Assembly: GCA_015039465.1 (NCBI GenBank)
Contig: MU130379.1
Span: 405,068-469,067 of the forward strand
Reading direction: 5' to 3'
Source: Phlegmacium glaucopus
Taxonomy: Eukaryota; Basidiomycota; Agaricomycetes; Agaricales; Cortinariaceae
Length of the DNA stretch: 64,000 nt
The position numbers and the translations under genes are program-made. The notes under the pieces were generated by a model. It was given only the letters and a program-made list of their open reading frames with translations. It had not been told where the DNA came from and did no database searches. Below are positions 21,540 to 32,807 of the stretch, piece by piece (within the stretch, counting starts at the first letter, position 1; the number at the start of each line of letters is the position of its first letter).

Positions 21540-24039
21540 CTATTGCTTCTTTTTCTTTGCAGCAGGCGCAGCTAGAAACAAACAGCGTTAACAGTTGCTG
21601 GGAATCAAAGCTCTTAGTAACATACCTGCTGCTTTAGTTTTCGGCGGTGCCTTCCTTTTTGCACCAGCTTCTTGTTCGGGAGGCGGAGAGGCTGCTCTCT
21701 TAGCCTTTGCTTTTGCTTTGCTCTTCTTGGCAGTTGCCCATGCACCAACGGCGGCACCTGGATCCTCTTCACAATTGGGGCAGAACCATTCGCCATCGGG
21801 AACAGCGCCGAGCGGAGGGTTCAAGCATTTCAGATGCCATGGACTATCACACTTGTTTTTCAGAAAAGTAAGAATACAGCACTGATGTGGTGATCTGGGC
21901 AATGCAAAACATACTTTGTCACATTCGAGCGGAGAATCATCTTCTCCATTATCTCTGTTGCATTTTACACAAGAAGACGGTGCGTCAACTTCTTCAGGAT
22001 GGCGAGGCATGTCAGAGAACTTTTCGCTGGGTTTGGCGAGAAGTAGCGTAGTATTCTGGCCAGCAGCGATGCTAATTCCCATATATAAGTCAGCCATCTG
22101 CCATGGAAGAATTTACCTGGGACATACTCAAAGACCTCAAGTCCAACCAGAGGAATATTCCGCGTTGGTTTTGTTGCGCTTTTTGGTTCATCGAAACCAA
22201 GACCAAGTTCACCTGTATAAGATTTGTTTAGTGTGCAATCTTCAATTTTTGTTGAACCAACCATTGGCAGCATTCTGTCCCCAGCAGACCGTCATAGGAG
22301 AGCCGTCGTCATCAGGAGTTATAAGCCAGTGAGTAACACCTCCTGATCGAGCAATGCTGACTTTGCAACCCCTGAATAGGACTTAGGGAAAGGCGACGGA
22401 GATAAAACGAGGAACGTACATGATGTCTTGCATGAACCTAAAGGACGAATAAGGTGACCCTGATGAACCTTGAGAACGGGTCAGCATCTTCTTGAGCTTT
22501 ATCAATACCAATACTAGTGTTGATCATTACCTTCTCCGCTGTTCTTCCACTAAGAAAGGGAGCATTAGCATAACCAGGTACCATGAAAGACCCTGAAAGT
22601 TAACACCTTGCCAGCCATCCAATACATTCCTTGCTTATCAATGACCACGCTATTCGTAGGACCTGCTGAAATTCCTGCTCCCATTGTCGCTTCATTTGGG
22701 CCAGCGAACTGAAGAACAATTAGATCGATACATGTAGGGAAGGTTTGATTCACCTGCGGAACCACCTTGGGTTTCAAAATATCGACTTGATTCCCCAAGC
22801 CGAGACGACAGTAGCCGTTGTAACCCCACACATAGACAAGCCTGAGAACAAGAAATTCAAAGGTTCATTCGATGCTCAAATTTATTTGGAGACGAACCCA
22901 GCGGAATCCAGGGCCAAGCTGTGTTGTTGACCAGAAGCAATATCAACAATGTTTTTGCCGTCTAGTTCCTTGAGGTAAACTAGAAACATGTTAGAATGAA
23001 CATAGAAAACATATCTTGGAAAAAGGAAAGTACCAGGGTGAATCTCAATGTCGTAAGATGTCTTATTTCCTGTAGTTATTCGCTCTCCCGTCGTGCCGTT
23101 TCCAAGCTGACCCTTTTCGCCGCTCCCAAATGAGAAGACTAGAATAAAATATCAGTGAGATGCTTTACGAAGGTGAAACGGACATAATTACTGACCTTTG
23201 CCCGACTCGGTAAGGACGATAGAGAATGTGATACCAGCAGAAGCTTTAACAACATGCTCTTTCTTTCCACCATGCGTTACGGATACAGATTGGAAATTAG
23301 AGATTTCAGGGCATATTGGATGACCACACTGAAACTCTGAAATCAGGAAAGGCTGCACGGGTATTAGCAGTAATGGCGCGTACCTGCCCCAAGTTATTCG
23401 CACCAGCGGTCCACAAACTCCCATCGCTCCCGACTAATAACGTGTGATTTCTCCCACAAGCAGCTGCAACGAATCGAGTGCCTTTCGACGCTCCTAATTC
23501 AGATGGGCTAACCATACGCGGCGCGTTCTCCGACACATATTCGACGTTTGGAACGCCAAGTGCCGCTGAGCCATTGCGGCCAAATAACCACGCATTACCC
23601 TCCAGGTCGAGAGCAACGCAGTGACATCCACTGCAAGACGTGTGTATAGAGACTATTTTGACGTTTAGAAGAGAGCGTAGAAGATGGGGTTCAAGAAGGT
23701 CCGGGTTTCTGAGTTAGAGGTTGTGAGACGACACAGAGTTGAGAAGAATATGTAGCCGCAACACGACCATTTTACGTACTGTGGTTCAGAACTCTCCCCT
23801 TTCTGAGCTCCTCCGCGTTCCTTACGACCAAGTTTAGGCCTATAAGCGAATAAGCAGGACTTGGTTGAAATCCCCAAGTGTGAGAAATACGAAGGAGACC
23901 CACCAATCTGTACCACCGCAAATCAAAACTATAGGACATAATTAGTACGTTAGATACGATTTTAGCACTTGAGGCACGATATACCTCGCCCCCATTGTGG
24001 TGAAAGGGACTCATCGTTAGTGTTGGTGTTTGTGGCCAT
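21540..24039 (-). CDS. RCC1-repeat propeller fused to a C-terminal PHD finger
   Basis: Sixteen exons, 550 residues: 24039-23985, 23928-23904, 23839-23780, 23708-23384, 23328-23196, 23138-23034, 22979-22898, 22841-22754, 22708-22607, 22549-22531, 22468-22420, 22371-22262, 22212-22128, 22071-21915, 21851-21626, 21571-21540. Two exons are only 25 and 19 nt. RCC1 blades are marked by CHCVALDLEGNAWLFGRNG, GRNHTLLVGSDGSLWTAG, IASGQQHSLALD, VYVWGYNGYCRLGLGNQ and CWGQNAANGELGLG. After the last blade (AAGQNTTLLLAKP) comes a PHD finger: CVKC...LECDKCDSPWHLKC...WFCPNC (C4HC3), then a Lys/Ala-rich basic tail. Propeller plus histone reader suggests a chromatin-associated protein, perhaps linked to Ran-GEF-like nucleosome binding; that role is inferred. 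Confidence 0.9.
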
Positions 24040-24190
24040 GACTGTAGAGGAGGGGTTGTTGACAAGCAACAGGTAACAGGTTGAGGTCACTTTACATACA
24101 TGGCCGAAAGCATGTACACAACTGAACTACGCAGGTCTCAGCAAATAGTCTAACCACTTTTGAGTACTCCTCGTTGTATTCTATCGCCCC

Positions 24191-27100
24191 TCAGACCTGA
24201 TGCGACGCAATTAACACTGTCATGTCAAAGAATCAATTAACAGCAATAACAAGAGAATAATAAGAACACTCACAAAAGGACGTGCCCGCTCGTTTCAGAG
24301 AATACTGGAAGAGGCAATGAGTTATTTGACCAGTAAACCTTTGTATTCATAAATACCTCAAAATCATCACCATAAAATACTAAAACGTCGCCATGAACAA
24401 GCGTGAATAGGAATGGATGCTTTAAGTTCGATGTCTTCTTCAAATTGGTCGCAGGCCAACGCTCCTTGTCTTCCTGTGAAGGATCCTCAACCGCATCGTC
24501 CACTTCGTCCAGACCAGTAATCCAACCAGGATCCACATCCGGTTCGTCTGGGGGAAGATCGTGCATGGAAATTAAAGAGTCAAACCCATCGACTTTTACT
24601 GGAGCCGTCGCTTTCAATGACAGCGGGGTCACCAATACCGTTATATTACAGCCGAATGCATGAAAGACGACACATCTTTCTTTTGCGCGAATAATTGCCG
24701 GACCCTGAATAGCTCAACAATAAGAATCTGTACCATAGCTCAAGGAGAGAAAAATCATACCCTTTTTGTACCAGACGTCACCCAAGCAAGCACGCAAACA
24801 TGATTGATTAACAATTGTTCCTTCTTCAGCTCTCCAAACCAGATGGCTTGATGCTGGATCAAATCCTTAGCATGGTGGATGCAAAGAGGAACATTCGGCC
24901 ATTCAGAAGTTGTCGGTGATGGATCGTCCTTTGGTGCATGAGCTGAATATTGGAAATAAGGACCTTGTATACAAAAAGAAAAGACACATCAGATGAAGAG
25001 AAAAACCATACAAATCAAACCATACTGTTTTCACTAATGGGCCGGACCAACTCTACTTCAATCTGAATCAGATGCAGCAGCCTCGTCGCCTCCAGCTGCA
25101 ACGATGGAAGGTTGCGAGTAAAGATATGCTTAATGAAAACATTTTCATCATCATGGATATAATACGGAAGCGTCCGCGTGCCATCTTCCCAAGTATCAAC
25201 AAGGTTAATCAGAATTGGTTCGTTATATGGAAGTACCATGGAGAGATTATCTTGAGGATCCCGCATAAGTATCAACTGGATAGCATATGGAGCAATTTCC
25301 GGTTTAAGACCCTGACGAGCGAAAAAAAAGTCAGAATGAAACTCCTTGTCTGCAAAAAAGACTCTACCTTGCAAAAAGAACTTGAACATATTCGGTGCCT
25401 CAGAGCCGCTTGGAAGTTCATTTTCCCGCAGGTCTCGCAAAGCCACCCTCGGGGGAATGAGGTGTCCAGCACCGTGCTACCATAAGGAGCCAATAATTGT
25501 AGGGGTACGTGGCTATGATAAAGCTCCCGGAGATGAGCATGTCTGAATTCATAATTAACATTGGACACCCGCGCTGTTCGATATCGGGATGTGGTGTCAA
25601 AGGTGCTCTCGGCTTCAAATAGTGCTGTTCGGTCTTTATCGCCCGTTGACTGACACTCGAAGTTTGATACGACCAGCGGTGGGGTGAAATATTCGACAGA
25701 TGGTATTTTTTGGGATACACCTGGCGCTGGGTAGTTGATTACCATATTATCGGTGGACTGTGTATCCAAGGAAGGAGTTTGCGCTGCCAATGACAATGGA
25801 GGCGGTGGTTTCCACCAAGGATGCTCAAGAAGATCTTTATCGTGTTTCGGTAGAATCCACTCTTCTCCACCAGGAGACCAGCGCAACCGAAAACACCACT
25901 TCACTCGACCAGACATTGACCCAGAACTATCCTTCAATGGACATACAGGATCGTTAAGGTGGACGCGAGATTCCTGAGAAAAGAAAGAGTATTTGTATCA
26001 ACACAAGATTGAGGTTTGGAAGAAGTCAGCACCTGGACACCCAAAATGCGGAAGTATCCTAGCATTGAATATGCGAATTCCTCGGGTAGACGAAGAGACC
26101 AGTAGTCGAAGAATCGCTGGCTAGAGATGACGAGGAGCACTGGGCGTCCTGACAAGTATGAATCGATAATCGCTTGAATCTCTTCGGGAACCGTAGAAGG
26201 AATGAAAGCGTCTTGGAGGGTCTTCAGATCCTCAATTTGTTTGATTTTGGCCTCATTTGAAGCATAGTAAGTAGGCTCAAGAGTGTTCATTGCTTGAAAC
26301 TCGATTTTGGAATCCACCTGAAGATCCATATGAGTTGTAGATTGGTCATTGGAATGGTTCGTAATCTTGGCTATAAGTTCGAGTTGAGAACGCTCAGGTT
26401 GCTTAGATCGTGTATGCGTCTGACTTGCTAGATCCGGGATAGGTTGTGATAGTTTTGAAGAGTGAAGTTCATTGGACCCAATTTGAACGTTCGTGACTGC
26501 GATGTGATTATTTGGAACGGCAGATAGTGAGACCAATTCCAGGTCAGCTAATGAAGCATTTTGTGTCTGAGGGGCGGGACCAGCATTCGAAGCGACATTG
26601 GCAGATGACAGCTGTGAACGGATCACTTCATCCACCGGCTCCACATGATCAAAATATGGAGACGGAGAATGCTGTAGGTAAAACGAATCGGTGGCGTGGG
26701 TAAGAAGTTTGGCGTCAGGAATGGTATAGCTGGTATTGCTCGTAACGATGTATTTTGTTTCATAAGGTGAAGGAAGGTAGGATGGAGGTTTGATAAGGCC
26801 ATGACCAATCCATGAGGCACGCTTGCCGGATCGACTACTAGTGGGAAGCTGGTCCTTGATGAGTTCAGCGTGATCAATGTCACGCCATGGAGGTTGATGG
26901 CCCAGAACCGTTGTAGGAATAGGGATGTTACTATAGCCTTTCACAACATCGCGAGTCTGTAGAGGACGATCGGTGAACATGAGAGCATTTGTAGCGTGAT
27001 CAATGCCACGCCATGGAGGTTGATGGCCCAGAACCGTTGTAGGAATAGGGATGTTACTATAGCCTTTCACAACATCGCGAGTCTGTAGAGGACGATCGGT

Positions 27101-29070
27101 GAACATGAGAGCATTTGTAGCGTGATCAATGCCACGCCATGGAGGTTGATGGCCCAGAACCGTTGTAGGAATAGGGATGTTACTACAGCCTTTCACAACA
27201 TCGCGAGTCTGTAGAGGACGATCGGTGAACATGAGAGCATTTGTAGCGTGATCAATGCCACGCCATGGAGGTTGATGGCCCAGAACCGTTGTAGGAATAG
27301 GGATGTTACTACAGCCTTTCACAACATCCCGAGTCTGTAGAGGACGATCGGTGAACATGAGAGCATTTGTAGCGTGATCAATGCCACGCCATGGAGGTTG
27401 ATGGCCCAGAACCGTTGTAGGAATAGGGATGTTACTATAGCCTTTCACAACATCCCGAGTCTGTAGAGGACGATGGGTGAACATGAGAGCATTTGTAGCG
27501 TGATCAATGCCACGCCATGGAGGTTGATGGCCCAGAACCGTTGTAGGAATAGGGATATTACTATAGCCTTTCACACCATCGCGAGTCTGCAGAGGACGAT
27601 CGGTGAACATGAGAGCATTTGTAGCGTGATCAATGCCACGCCATGGAGGTTGATGGCCCGGGGCCGTTGTAGGAATAGGGATGTTACTACAGCCTTTCAC
27701 AGCTTCGCGAGTCTGTAGAGGACGATCGGTGAACATGAGAGCATTTGTAGAATGGTTTTGATCTCCGAATTGTTTAGTTGGATTCCATGGACGAATTGAG
27801 TTTGACGACGCTTCATGTTCGTGTTTTGTCGCGGTGTTGCCTATTCCTCTGTTGGAGTATACGAATGGCAGAGGTTCACTGAAACTTCCTGCAATTGGTT
27901 TATGCGTGGTATAGCTTGGCACTGATGGGGGTGAAAAGTCGATCAATACGCCTCCTGGCGTGTCTTTCTTGGACCCCATCGCCTTGCTTCTGCGTTCTCC
28001 TTTCATGAAAACATCGCCAAAAGGCCCGCTGAGGGCCTTTGTACTGGTTCCATAGGGCTCGCTAACACTTTCTACAGCAGGTTTACCTTGGCTATGGATC
28101 GGCACTGATGATGCAACAGAGTGGTCTGACCCAATCGCCTGAAAGCCTTTGGTACTGGGTTCATGGGGGGTATATGTCGGTAAGGGAATAGAAACATCAA
28201 TTAATGTAGCACCTTCTGGCGGTGTCTGGGTGGTATTCGTGGATCCAGTGGCTAGAGTTGTGACGGCTATGGGGGCGCTCTTTGTTCGACGCGTTTTCGG
28301 AAGCTTTTCGCATGATGAAGTAACCGTTGAACCAAAGTTCGAATGGTTGCCATCCGGGACACCGTTCACAGTCAAACCTTCTGGTGGAACTGGCACCTTC
28401 TCCCTTGGCGGCCAGGCACAAGTAAATTCTCTTATCCTAGAGGTTCAAGGATTGAGATTTGTGAATTTGGCATTTTATCCAACAACATACGTGAGAAGGT
28501 CCAACGTAACAGAGTCTTCCTGAAGAGAGATATCGAAGCAGGTAGTCGACTCGTCCAAGAGAACCATTGGAGTTTCATACATTAACCAAGAAACACCATT
28601 GAGACAATCCGGGCCAGCCAAGTCTGGTAGGAGCACCGCGAGTTCTTCTCTGTTCTTTGAAAAACTCCATGTCAAGAATGTATATGAGATAGCGAAATAA
28701 CTAACACTTGTCCATATCCTTGGTTTCAATTCCGTCAAGGAAGGTTGCTCTTGAGATTGAGTTGCCTTTGGAGGCGCTCGCGTTCTGATTGGTTGTAAAA
28801 CATTCCATTTAGACCCAATCAATGGAGTCGAGTTTTCTTTAAAGCCAACGTTGTATTGGTTAGGGATGAGCACTGAGTGTCCAATACTTGATAGATAGAC
28901 GTACCGGTAGCTTTCCGCTGTTGCCCCCTCTTTTCCTTCGGCTTCGGCACTTTCTTGATTGAAATCTTGACAGTTTTGTCAGAGGAGCCTTTGTCGACTT
29001 TGACGCGTTTATTCTCCCTCTCTTCTTTGGGTCCTAACTCTTTCCTCGCTCGTTTCTTTCCTATAGCCAT
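24191..29070 (-). CDS. Large 1483-residue protein with 42-residue tandem repeats and possible dioxygenase-like C-terminus
   Basis: Nine exons: 29070-28905, 28872-28491, 28436-26033, 25973-25368, 25311-25026, 24963-24761, 24704-24357, 24304-24274, 24216-24191; phases agree throughout. The N-terminus is very basic (MAIGKKRARKEL...KRVKV; nuclear-type). An upstream in-frame Met at 29139 is the alternative start. The middle is Ser/Thr/Pro-rich and holds about seven 42-residue repeats. The C-terminal half is globular: RPVLLVISSQRFFDYWSL, a Cys cluster GWLCETCGKMN...CSSSFC similar to a RanBP2-type finger, then LVHGDVLVFYGDDFE and KRAGTSFLLIAS. The last two recall the end of the double-stranded beta helix of AlkB-like 2OG-Fe(II) dioxygenases, but I see no clear HxD, so catalysis is doubtful. 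The family is widespread in agaricomycetes as far as I recall, function unknown. Confidence 0.8.
26878..27760 (-). repeat. About seven 126-bp in-frame tandem repeats
   Basis: Unit encodes SNIPIPTTVLGHQPPWRG followed by IDHATNALMFTDRPLQTRD. Neighbouring units are almost identical at the DNA level, including silent sites, which points to recent slippage or gene conversion. Variants are few: Y/C before SNIPIP, TDRP/THRP, and an Asp replacing Gly in the last unit. Confidence 0.95.
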
Positions 29071-29563
29071 TTTATTAAAAATGGAGAAATCCACACCGCC
29101 TACAGAGTAACGCACCATCTTTCGCGCCTCTCTGTTCACCGTCCGTGGCCATCTTGTTCACCGCGATATTCCCATGCACCTCGTCCATGATTGATTGAGA
29201 GATAAGAAAAGAAGCTGCCCTAAACTTTTAGGTTTCCTGATTGCGCGACCATATGGACCAAGATAAATTGATAATTCGGTGAGTTTTTAGGTGAAGGGAT
29301 GTTCGACATATTACCACGACATTTATGTCCACTCCATCTGATCTCCTCGACAGCAATCACCTGATCTATTGCTAATTGCAAAGAGCTTTTGCACGATTAC
29401 TTGAAGAACACAGACATATTATCAGCAATCCGAACAGTCAAGACCAAAGTTCCTGGATTCCCCTTTAACAAACTGTTGATCTACAAAGACGAGTTATTGG
29501 TGTGGTGACCACGCTTGGCGGTGACCAGAACGTTCAATCAAATTCGACAGCACCGGAAAGACC
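29071..29563. promoter_or_regulatory. Divergent intergenic region upstream of ARV1
   Basis: 493 bp between the starts of the 1483-residue protein gene and ARV1. No TATA box stands out. If the alternative start at 29139 is used, the region shrinks by 69 bp. Confidence 0.4.
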
Positions 29564-30983
29564 ATGCCAATATGCACATTCTGCACCCACTCAATACCAT
29601 ACCTCTATACTGTCTACGAGTCGGAATACAATCTTAGACTGGAACAATGCGTCCGTTCCCAACTTCTTCAATGAAACCGCCTGACCTTGGGCTCATAAAC
29701 GCTTGTTTTGATCTGCTACCTCAGCCACAATGCCACGAATTCGTAGATACTTACGTCGAACACGATTCAATGACGATATTACTTGACTTGATTCTCTTGA
29801 AACGTGGAGTCTATCGCCATTTATTATACAATCGTGGAACGAAGCCAAGGAGGCTTGTCGCAAGTGCACAAGACTCTGAAGGCGAACAAGCAGCGAAACT
29901 CGGATGTCAGAGTCGCGTAGATTCGACAAGGAGAGAAAGGGTGTGTTTTGTGTTCGCTCAATATATCTCATCTCATTTAATACTTTCTAGGACCGCTGGC
30001 TCTTGATATTTCGACTAGGCAGCACCCTCACGTTCTTTGATGCATGTAGGTAGACCAAAACATGTCCTTCCAAGTTGGCACTCATGGACTGCCCTTCCCT
30101 AGTCATCAGATGGAGCTATCTAAGTAAGGACTTCTGAATTCTTCTCTACAAGCTCGTCTTAAAAATCATACTCAGATCCAACTCCAACCATGGGCGTTAG
30201 TCCGTGGACAAAACAAGTTATCATGAGCTTTTGCCGCGTCTTTTTAGGCAATGTCGCTGGTGCATTTAGATGTCTTTGAATGTAGCTGCCTGATAATTAA
30301 CGTTGCATGTAGAAACGATTACCTTTCATGGAGGGATTATCGTGACCTGTTGTCTCCTCATGAAAATCATGGATATCTTCAAAGCCACATTTTATTCAAA
30401 CCCACCTCCAAAATCTAATATCCGCCAGGAATTCAAGTATCACTCTTCCATCCGCTGCCAACCCACTCAAACCTACACTGATCTCCTTTTTTTGAATATA
30501 GACCGTCTCATATCTCGCTCAGCCTGTTCTACTCATCCCTGCCGAAAATCTTTCTCCTTTTACTGCTAACGATCTGGCTTCCAACATCCACTTCGGCTGT
30601 TTCCCAACCCGAAAATCCTCTCCCAGAATGGACCAAACGATTACAGTGGACCAATAATAACAACTTATTAAAACACGTACTTGAAATTCTGGACGACGAC
30701 AAACTTGATCGTGAATGGATCGTGCGCAACGCATTGGGCGGTATGTCAGCAGGGTTCGGCTTGCGTGGTAAATCTAAATGTTTGAATATTGACATTCATA
30801 ATTCACGATACATTCTGTTTTATTTTGCCTGTAGTGATCCTCGATATCCATCCACTCTTCACCACTATCATGATTCTTGCTGGGTGGGTAGCTAAAACAG
30901 CAGTGGCGACGCTTGTGAGTAGATGGGTCGGCGGAAATGATTCCAGGACTGGTGAGGCTTGGCTAGCTTACAGTATCCCATAG
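29564..30983 (+). CDS. ARV1: ARV1, ER sterol and lipid homeostasis protein
   Basis: Eight exons: 29564-29650, 29725-29940, 29991-30045, 30103-30123 (21 nt), 30176-30259, 30313-30436, 30502-30767, 30835-30983; 333 residues. The N-terminal ARV1 homology domain has a zinc-ribbon-like Cys set: CTFC near residue 4, then LEQCPQCHEFVDTYVEHD and LLDLILLKRGVYRHLLYNRG. It is followed by several membrane segments: FRLGSTLTFFDAFIRW, FHGGIIVTCCLLMKI, LFYSSLPKIFLLLLLTIWL, HPLFTTIMILAGWVAKTAVATLVS. The end WVGG...GEAWLAYSIP is typical for fungal homologues. ARV1 acts in the ER membrane in sterol distribution and GPI precursor flux. Donors include GTCCGT and GTGTGT, but all phases match. Confidence 0.92.
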
Positions 30984-31505
30984 CCGTAACTACCCTTCTG
31001 TCTATGTATCAAGTTTCGGCGGTGAGAGCTCTTTGACAAAAAAAGAAAAGAGAACGTTGACAATCGATTTCTTTTTTTATAGCGGAACCTGGGAATCAGA
31101 CTTCAGTGAAGGAGAACGAAGACGGCTGTTGCGCTTTTCTCAATATGTCTTATTCCAATAAGTCGATATCAGATAGCTCTCTGCAGCTGGTTTACAGCAC
31201 GAGCTAGATATTGGAGTTTAAGCCCTTCATCCTACAGTTAACATCTTCCAAAAGGAGCGAAAGCACTGAGGTAGATGCAAGGCTCAGTATCGAAGGAACA
31301 CATAGAATGGTAGTACGTTTGATCCTTTCCTTTCGTAAGAGCAACAATTGAAAACCAAAGACTGTTCCGAGTCGAGTCCACATTCACATTAATGTCTTGA
31401 AGTCTTTACTATTGAGCGGCAATCGACCACTTATATTAAGCATAGTTAACGATCGCGAAAACCGTCTTTAAGAAGAGTCGTCAAGAATAATAACTAAAAA
31501 ATCGG
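30984..31505. other. Convergent intergenic region
   Basis: About 520 bp between ARV1 (+) and the BTB gene (-). It holds only the two 3' ends. No frame or repeat recognised. Confidence 0.5.
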
Positions 31506-32484
31506 TTAATTTTCCCTCAAGAAAGCCCCAAAAGGAGGGATATTCTTGATGCCTATTGCAATATCCGTGACGATCTGCTTCACAAGGATGGTATATCCAC
31601 AAGACCTGGGGGGTAGACAGGACCGGGGTCGCTCAGGGGGCGCGGCCAAAGCCCAATTCAGCTCATGAAGTGATCGTAAAGTTTGCAGTTCAAACACAAT
31701 GGTGAATAGAGTAATACCGCAAGCTTGACAGAGCGGCGGAATGCTTCTAGCGCCTGAAGGAGAGGACGGCCCCAGCAGAGCAAGAAATTGAAAGGCATTG
31801 TCGAAGGGTGCTTTCCAAGCTTCATGATATTTTGCCTAATCGTATAGACGGTTCATCAATCGAATAGGTCATGAATGACAAGCCCCTTACCCAAGGTTTA
31901 AAAAAGCAAGTCGGCAATTGGTCGAAGACCTCAACAAGAGGTAGCCGAACAAAATGCGGTACAGCCTCCTCAATGATATTGTGATAATCATGCTTGGCTG
32001 CATAACCCAATATTTCAAAGGCATGCTCTGGCAGAAATTGCCTGGTGAAGTCTTTATTGATCTCAGCATGTCAACCAGGGATAAAAGCGAACCTCATTCG
32101 TAGACGACAGAAATTCATAGCAGAAAACACTTCATACTTTTCTGCTGCTTCTGCCACGGCCGCGATGATCTCGAAGCTCGCACCTTCGAGGTCTGGTTGT
32201 ATGATTGGGTAGGTAAAACGAAACAGGGCTTCAAGTACCGTCGACGATTCTGTGAGGTGGATGAGTTCGCCTTGGGTACTGAACTCTGCAGATGGAAAAC
32301 CTCCGGTATTTATTTCGAGGTATTTTCGTTCAAGATGAAATACTTTCCCGTCTGCTGATCGAATAGAAATGTCTGCAATGGCTGAGTCCTTGACTGGAAC
32401 TCGTTTTAGTACAATTGATGAATAATCATAAGGTGTGAACTGACATAAATGGGAGGGACATTCCGTTGGAGACAGTTCCGTCAT
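31506..32484 (-). CDS. BTB/POZ domain protein
   Basis: Three exons: 32484-32093, 32041-31891, 31835-31506; 290 residues. The BTB fold lies in residues ~30-150 (DISIRSADGKVFHLERKYLE; FPSAEF; LTESSTVLEALFRFTYP; VAEAAEKYEVFSAMNFC), followed by the BACK-like helices of the basidiomycete family (HAFEILGYAAKHDYHNIIEEA). The C-terminal third (from AKYHEAWKAPF) has several Cys and Pro and no known domain. BTB proteins dimerise and may serve as Cullin-3 adaptors. This large basidiomycete family has no assigned targets. Confidence 0.85.
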
Positions 32485-32807
32485 GATAGATGGTTTCAGC
32501 TTTGCTTCAGCTTTAAGTGAGAGCAATACAGCTTTCAGTAACAAGTCGCTTCAGGATGACAAGTTTTAAACGTCGAACGTTGCATTGTAGCGATTCAAAT
32601 ACTCAAGCTCAAGTTTGACTCACAATGGGGGCTCAGATCTAGACTTTGGTTTCAGTCACTCTGAAAGAATAGGGGCAAATGTCACATGCCGTTACAAAAT
32701 GTTCTATCGCATAGAGGTAGTAAAAAGACAAGGAAAGAACAAAGTTCCTAAGTAACAGATACAAGTAGAGATCAAATAAAAGATGATTCCGAATCGCTTG
32801 GAATGTC
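32485..32807. other. Short intergenic region
   Basis: 323 bp between the 3' end of the Rho GEF gene and the BTB start, both minus-strand; presumably the BTB promoter. Nothing else seen. Confidence 0.4.

Noticed and set aside
27473..27718. Plus-strand frame over the 126-bp repeats
   Set aside because: It is the antisense shadow of the repeat array in the 1483-residue gene.
28491..28872. Extra intron inside exon 2 of the 1483-residue gene (around VSYFAISYTFLTW)
   Set aside because: The frame is open throughout and no donor/acceptor pair with matching phase was found, although the stretch looks less protein-like.
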